This document shows positions 63,945-64,000 of a stretch of DNA of 64,000 bases, in pieces. The DNA is taken from the NCBI GenBank assembly GCA_026018925.1, contig JAKSZU010000016.1, positions 10,657,940 through 10,721,939 on the forward strand. The letters run 5' to 3'. Each line of letters starts with the position of its first letter. Within the stretch, counting starts at the first letter, position 1. Both the position numbers and the translations under genes were made by a program. This DNA comes from Tupaia tana (lineage: Eukaryota; Chordata; Mammalia; Scandentia; Tupaiidae). The notes under the pieces were generated by a model. That model was not told where the DNA came from. It was given only the letters and a program-made list of their open reading frames with translations, and searched no databases.

Positions 63945-64000
63945 TTTTTTTTTTTTTTTATAGGCTTTTTAAAAAAAAATTGTTTTGCCTTAGGGCACAG
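63945..64000 (-). mobile_element. tRNA-derived SINE, cut by the window end
   Basis: T15 run and 'ttgttttgccttagggcaca', the tail end of an A-like copy. Confidence 0.75.

Noticed and set aside
1-64000. CRISPR array or other bacterial repeat system, given many similar repeats
   Set aside because: The repeats are dispersed, 150-300 bp long, in both orientations and have A tails; this is mammalian SINE structure.

Overview
The window is nuclear DNA of a placental mammal. It holds ancient mammalian repeats (MIR, LINE-2, MLT1-type MaLR LTRs, Tigger and mariner DNA transposons, LINE-1) under a dense layer of lineage-specific tRNA-derived SINEs. No Alu, B1/B2, CAN, AfroSINE, lagomorph C-type or armadillo-type SINEs were recognised. 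One fragment looks like a tRNA/7SL composite, which would fit Euarchontoglires. The best guess is a colugo (Dermoptera), whose genome is known for tRNA-derived 'CYN' SINEs. That is an inference from family exclusion and memory, not a proven match.

I find no functional protein-coding gene. Every long open frame lies in a repeat or in single-copy DNA without recognisable protein similarity. The only protein-derived sequences are two processed pseudogenes of ribosomal proteins, RPS10 (29336-29905, +) and RPS27 (42993-43330, -), and a relic of a LINE-1/HAL1-type ORF1 (13223-14960, +). No functional tRNA, snRNA, rRNA gene or CRISPR array was seen.

About 100 SINE copies cover roughly a third of the window. 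I sort them by eye into five families, named here only for reference. Type A is about 265 bp and young. It has a tRNA-like head (A box near TAGCGTAATGG, B box GGTTCGAGTCC), a G+C-rich body with a C6/G6 palindrome and a pyrimidine stretch, then GCCCTATAGCAAAAACCTCT and poly(A). 'A-like' marks diverged relatives. Type B is about 175 bp, with a related head (GGCCAGCAGGTGGCGTGGTGG), a CT-rich stretch, 'CTGGTCAAATT' and an AATAAA-type tail. Type C is about 230 bp, with a GGTTCAAGTCC-like B box and a body reading CCCCAAATCCCAACAGGA. Type D is about 200 bp and old. Type E is rare, with a CAGTGGTAGAATG-like A box. Many type A copies keep clean 11-16 bp target duplications, so the order of insertions can be read.

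Layout: 0-2.3 kb, an MLT1 LTR carrying a perfect 67-bp duplication. 2.3-9.2 kb, SINE clusters, a palindromic mini-transposon, and MLT1 and MIR hosts broken by SINEs. 9.2-10.6 kb, a GC-rich single-copy stretch with a strong CTCF-like motif. 10.6-12.3 kb, an MLT1 LTR hit repeatedly by SINEs. 13.2-15.9 kb, the LINE-1/HAL1-type relic. 16-23 kb, SINEs with a Tigger/MER2-like element, a second mini-transposon and an MLT1-like LTR. 23.5-28.5 kb, LINE-2, MIR, mariner and a templated-insertion event. 29.2-30.6 kb, a four-layer nest of retro-insertions that includes RPS10. 33.6-34.1 kb, an MLT1 LTR. 36.7-38.0 kb, single-copy DNA. 39.1-41 kb, a LINE-1 on the minus strand with several SINEs. 43 kb, RPS27. 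47.6-49.2 kb, a long LINE-2. 49.8-50.1 and 56.1-56.2 kb, two more mini-transposons. 53.5-54.4 kb, LINE-2 carrying a SINE tandem. 61.1-63.1 kb, the longest SINE-free stretch.

The most interesting signals are a CTCF core consensus inside the heads of the SINE family, a single-copy CTCF-like site near 9.63 kb, a 48-bp templated insertion copied from 1.57 kb away, a family of about 75-bp palindromic mariner-like elements, and repeated use of one target site by successive retro-insertions. All repeat assignments were made by eye; boundaries without a stated target duplication may be off by 5-20 bp.
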